Source of the DNA: FEN-1297 sp021817845
Lineage (GTDB): Bacteria > Bacteroidota > Ignavibacteria > Ignavibacteriales > Ignavibacteriaceae
Length of the DNA stretch: 64,000 nucleotides
Direction: 5' to 3'
Assembly (NCBI GenBank): GCA_021817845.1
Contig: JAKAFW010000011.1
Location: 29,537-93,536 of the forward strand
The notes beneath the pieces are model-generated. The model did not search any database and was not told the origin of the DNA. It saw only the letters and a program-made list of their open reading frames with translations. Below are positions 62,005-64,000 of the stretch, piece after piece (position 1 is the stretch's first letter; every line of letters begins with the position of its first letter). The position numbers and the translations under genes were made by a program.

Positions 62005-63009
62005 TTATCCGCCTATACTTAGCATATTATTTTCTTCAAGTTTTAGCAGTTCATCAACTTCAGGATGAACTTTCTTTTTTAATTGCAATGCATTCTCTAT
62101 CAAGCCGCAGATATCATTGTCGGAATAATTTTTATTATTTAATAATTCCTTGAAGCTCAACTCATCTTCACCTGAGGAGAATAAGCATAATTTCATTTTG
62201 CCCAGGGCGTCAATTCTTAATCTGTTGCATGTTTCACAAAAGTGGTTGGAGATAGAACTTATAAAACTTACTTTTCCGGTATGACCTTCAATATGAAAAT
62301 CTTTTGCCACAAGATTTTTGAATGATGTTATTTCAGTCAATTGATATTTTGTTTCAACAATATTTTTGATCTCTTTATAATTTATAAATCCATCATGGTT
62401 CCATCGATTGTTTCCGAATGGCATAAATTCAATAAACCTAACGTTCATTTTAGTATCCTTTACGAGATCGACAAAATCAATTATCTCGTCATCGTTAACA
62501 AACCTCATTACAACAACATTTATCTTTAGCGGCTCAAATCCAATCTCTGAAGCTTTTCGGATGGATCGAATCACAGAGTCTAAATTATCCTTCCCGGTAA
62601 TATATTTGAATCTTTCAGGTCTTAAAGAATCAAGACTGATATTAAGTTTATCGAGCCCGAATCTTTTCAAATTATCAAGCTTATTTTCAAGCAAAGTGCC
62701 GTTTGTAGTTAGTCCAAATTCAAATCCGTATTGTTGCTTTAATAAACTTACAGATTCAAAAAAGTGGATTATGTCTTTACGGACTAACGGTTCTCCACCT
62801 GTAAAACGAATCTTTTTTACTCCCAATTTTCCGGTGAAAATATTTATTAACCTTAACAGTTCGTCATAAGAAAGTATTTCATTGTGTTGAAGCTTTTTAA
62901 CTTTTGAATCGGCAGGATTGCAATAAATACAATTTAAATTGCACTTATCGGTAAGTGAAATCCTTAGATAATCATGTACTCTTTTAAAATTATCTTTTAA
63001 AGTTTGCAT
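62005..63009 (-). CDS. moaA: GTP 3',8-cyclase (radical SAM)
   Basis: A radical-SAM enzyme of about 334 residues that starts molybdopterin synthesis. The cluster motif C-N-L-N-C-I-Y-C is near residue 23 and F-T-G-G-E-P-L follows. The C-terminal cluster is C-E-T-C-N-R-L-R-I with a later C. I use ATG 63009 because it gives the usual M-x-x-L-x-D-x-F-x-R-x-H-D-Y-L-R-I-S start; the longer reading to 63060 would overlap the upstream gene. The C-terminal Gly-Gly, M-L-S-I-G-G, is the conserved MoaA ending. Confidence 0.94.
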   Translation of the reverse strand: MQTLKDNFKRVHDYLRISLTDKCNLNCIYCNPADSKVKKLQHNEILSYDELLRLINIFTGKLGVKKIRFTGGEPLVRKDIIHFFESVSLLKQQYGFEFGLTTNGTLLENKLDNLKRFGLDKLNISLDSLRPERFKYITGKDNLDSVIRSIRKASEIGFEPLKINVVVMRFVNDDEIIDFVDLVKDTKMNVRFIEFMPFGNNRWNHDGFINYKEIKNIVETKYQLTEITSFKNLVAKDFHIEGHTGKVSFISSISNHFCETCNRLRIDALGKMKLCLFSSGEDELSFKELLNNKNYSDNDICGLIENALQLKKKVHPEVDELLKLEENNMLSIGG

Positions 63010-63028
63010 ATATGATAATGGAGATATT

Positions 63029-63346
63029 TTATTTGTCTTCTTTATCCACAACATCGTCAATCCAACTCATAGCCGCCATCATAGGAGGCAGACCTATAGT
63101 CGGAAGCGAAAGGAGCACAGCATGCTGCATTTCCTTTTTTGTAACACCTACTTTAATGGCTTTTCTGACATGAGAATGGAACGCACCTTCTAAACGGGCA
63201 CCGGCAGAAATACCTAATTTAATTAATGCACGGGTCTTTTCATCAAGTGGTCCAGCGCCGTGAACTGCATTGCCTATCATTTCGTATGCATTTGCTACTT
63301 CAGGATATTCCTCTTGAAATTTCTTAAATCTTTTTGGGATTGCCAT
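63029..63346 (-). CDS. Carboxymuconolactone decarboxylase/AhpD-like protein without cysteines
   Basis: A 105-residue protein of the CMD/AhpD fold (helices E-K-T-R-A-L-I-K-L-G-I-S and H-V-R-K-A-I-K-V-G-V-T). The redox motif C-x-x-C of AhpD is replaced by R-L-E-G-A-F-H-S-H, so disulfide chemistry is not expected. It is the first gene of the moa transcript, with GAGGAAA before its ATG and a putative operator upstream. A function in cofactor or electron supply is unknown. Confidence 0.85.
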   Translation of the reverse strand: MAIPKRFKKFQEEYPEVANAYEMIGNAVHGAGPLDEKTRALIKLGISAGARLEGAFHSHVRKAIKVGVTKKEMQHAVLLSLPTIGLPPMMAAMSWIDDVVDKEDK

Positions 63347-63453
63347 AGTGGTTTCCTCTAAAATTTGTTATTGATTTGACAATTAGCATTTGTGTTATGT
63401 CTAATAAAGTTGATATTGATAACAAAACCTTACATTTATAAATATCAACAATT
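63347..63453 (-). promoter_or_regulatory. Probable control region of the moa operon
   Basis: On the minus strand TTGATATTTATAAAT (63434-63448) matches the palindrome upstream of the oxidoreductase operon (17 of 20 in the core). GTTGATATTGATAAC (63409-63423 on the plus strand) is an FNR/CRP-like dyad. TTAGACAT follows as in the other promoter. It probably lets the cofactor genes respond to the same signal. Confidence 0.55.
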
Positions 63454-63774
63454 TTGCCAGAAGAAAAGCCAAAAATATGGAATAATATGAAGCTTTCTCT
63501 TGTAGACATTCTCACTACTAAGAATTGGTTTTCTATAATTTCTTTATTCGGAAAGATAGAGATGTTAATTTATTTAGTCATGTTAGATAAATGGTGGAAA
63601 AAACAGTATTTAAGGCGGTGGAATACAAAAGAAAATTCTTACACATACCTTTACAGAGAAACACTAAGGCAGCAATATGTTTTAAGGAAGAACAGCGGTG
63701 CGTGGAAAATTTATGAATTTATAAGGTCGGCGCCAAGGACCTCCATACCGCACAGAAAGCGATATAAAAACTAG
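63454..63774 (+). CDS. Hypothetical protein, uncertain
   Basis: An open frame of 106 residues on the strand opposite to the moa genes. The start may be 63454 or ATG 63487 (M-K-L-S-L-V-D-I-L). It has one hydrophobic stretch (I-S-L-F...M-L-I-Y-L-V-M-L) and then many aromatic and basic residues (K-W-W-K-K-Q-Y-L-R-R-W). I recognise no family. It overlaps no other gene and precedes the nucleotidyltransferase gene, but it could be non-coding. Confidence 0.35.
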   Translation: MPEEKPKIWNNMKLSLVDILTTKNWFSIISLFGKIEMLIYLVMLDKWWKKQYLRRWNTKENSYTYLYRETLRQQYVLRKNSGAWKIYEFIRSAPRTSIPHRKRYKN

Positions 63775-63837
63775 ATGTGAAATTTGTATAAATGCTTGTT
63801 TAATTATGTTTTTAGTTATAAATTATATCAAGATAAA

Positions 63838-64000
63838 ATGGTAAAGCATATTATGTTAAGCGAAATAGTAAAAAACCAAATAAAAGAAAGACTGCTGGAG
63901 AAGTTTGATCCGGAGAAAATTATTCTCTTTGGTTCGCAGTCACGCGGTACAGCTGATGAAAGAAGTGATGTAGACATTTTAGTAATTTCTTCTTTGACCG
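63838..64000 (+). CDS. MNT-type nucleotidyltransferase (partial, N-terminus)
   Basis: The first 54 residues of a small nucleotidyltransferase, cut by the window end. I-I-L-F-G-S-Q-S-R-G-T-A-D-E-R-S-D-V-D-I gives the G-S-x-x-R-G...S-D-x-D motif of the MNT/minimal nucleotidyltransferase family. Family knowledge: MNT genes often pair with a HEPN gene as toxin-antitoxin modules, so the gene just outside the window is the one to look at. Confidence 0.85.
   Translation, partial: MVKHIMLSEIVKNQIKERLLEKFDPEKIILFGSQSRGTADERSDVDILVISSLT

Overview
The window is AT-rich bacterial chromosome, gene-dense, with no transposase, integrase, phage gene, rRNA or CRISPR array. Several features point to the Bacteroidota/Chlorobi side of the tree, most likely an Ignavibacteria-like organism: a type IX secretion (Por) C-terminal sorting domain with an N-x-P-N-P-F-N-P-S-T motif, a DUF4783-like protein, many short outer-membrane lipoproteins, and families of short palindromic intergenic repeats. 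This placement is inference; no 16S gene is present.

Layout. 1-7.9 kb is the distal half of a division and cell-wall (dcw) cluster on the plus strand: murD (cut by the window edge), ftsW, murG, an unrecognised two-helix membrane protein, murC, ftsQ, ftsA, ftsZ. A yajQ-type gene and an odd tRNA locus follow (8.0-9.0 kb): an intact tRNA-Pro(CGG) with a GIY-YIG nuclease gene starting one base after it, flanked by two halves of a second, broken tRNA. An OmpA-type porin is next. 11.0-13.8 kb is a pyrimidine operon (pyrR-pyrB-pyrC) behind a likely attenuator leader. 13.9-29.2 kb holds a lipoprotein, a DUF4783-like protein, a very large NtrY-like histidine kinase, an AddA-type helicase-nuclease, a fused SpmA/SpmB-type membrane protein, and metabolic enzymes (hydroxyacid dehydrogenase, alanine dehydrogenase, CoA-transferase, metallophosphoesterase).

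29.6-41.2 kb is an amino-sugar utilisation locus: a truncated ROK regulator joined to a truncated GH2 exo-glucosaminidase-like gene, an MFS sugar permease, a ROK sugar kinase, a secreted GH20 beta-hexosaminidase, a sodium/solute symporter, nagA and nagB. Together these could cleave chitin or glycan oligosaccharides outside the cell, import GlcNAc, phosphorylate it, deacetylate it and deaminate it to fructose-6-phosphate. 41.6-47.8 kb is a compact set: lipoprotein, GAF/sigma-54 activator, PEGA-domain Ser/Thr kinase, secreted Kelch protein and a membrane-anchored TPR protein. On the minus strand, 48.0-51.8 kb encodes a 1292-residue protein with three CbbX-like AAA+ modules.

52.4-63.3 kb, all on the minus strand, is a sulfur/molybdenum region. 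It has an operon for a Tat-exported molybdopterin oxidoreductase with its FeS and cytochrome b subunits, a split YeeE/YedE transporter and a degenerate rhodanese, then molybdenum cofactor genes (mobA, moeA, MOSC, moaC, moaA) and an AhpD-like protein. The promoter regions of the oxidoreductase operon and of the moa operon share a palindrome-like sequence, so the enzyme and its cofactor pathway are probably co-regulated. Inverted copies of one repeat element lie on either side of the oxidoreductase/mobA/moeA part. The window ends in a small unknown gene and the start of a nucleotidyltransferase gene.

The most unusual points are the split tRNA/GIY-YIG locus, the shared C-terminal I-K-E-G-C tail on the oxidoreductase and on a rhodanese that lacks its catalytic cysteine, the shared operator-like palindrome, the pyr leader, the ROK/GH2 deletion scar, and the triple AAA+ protein.
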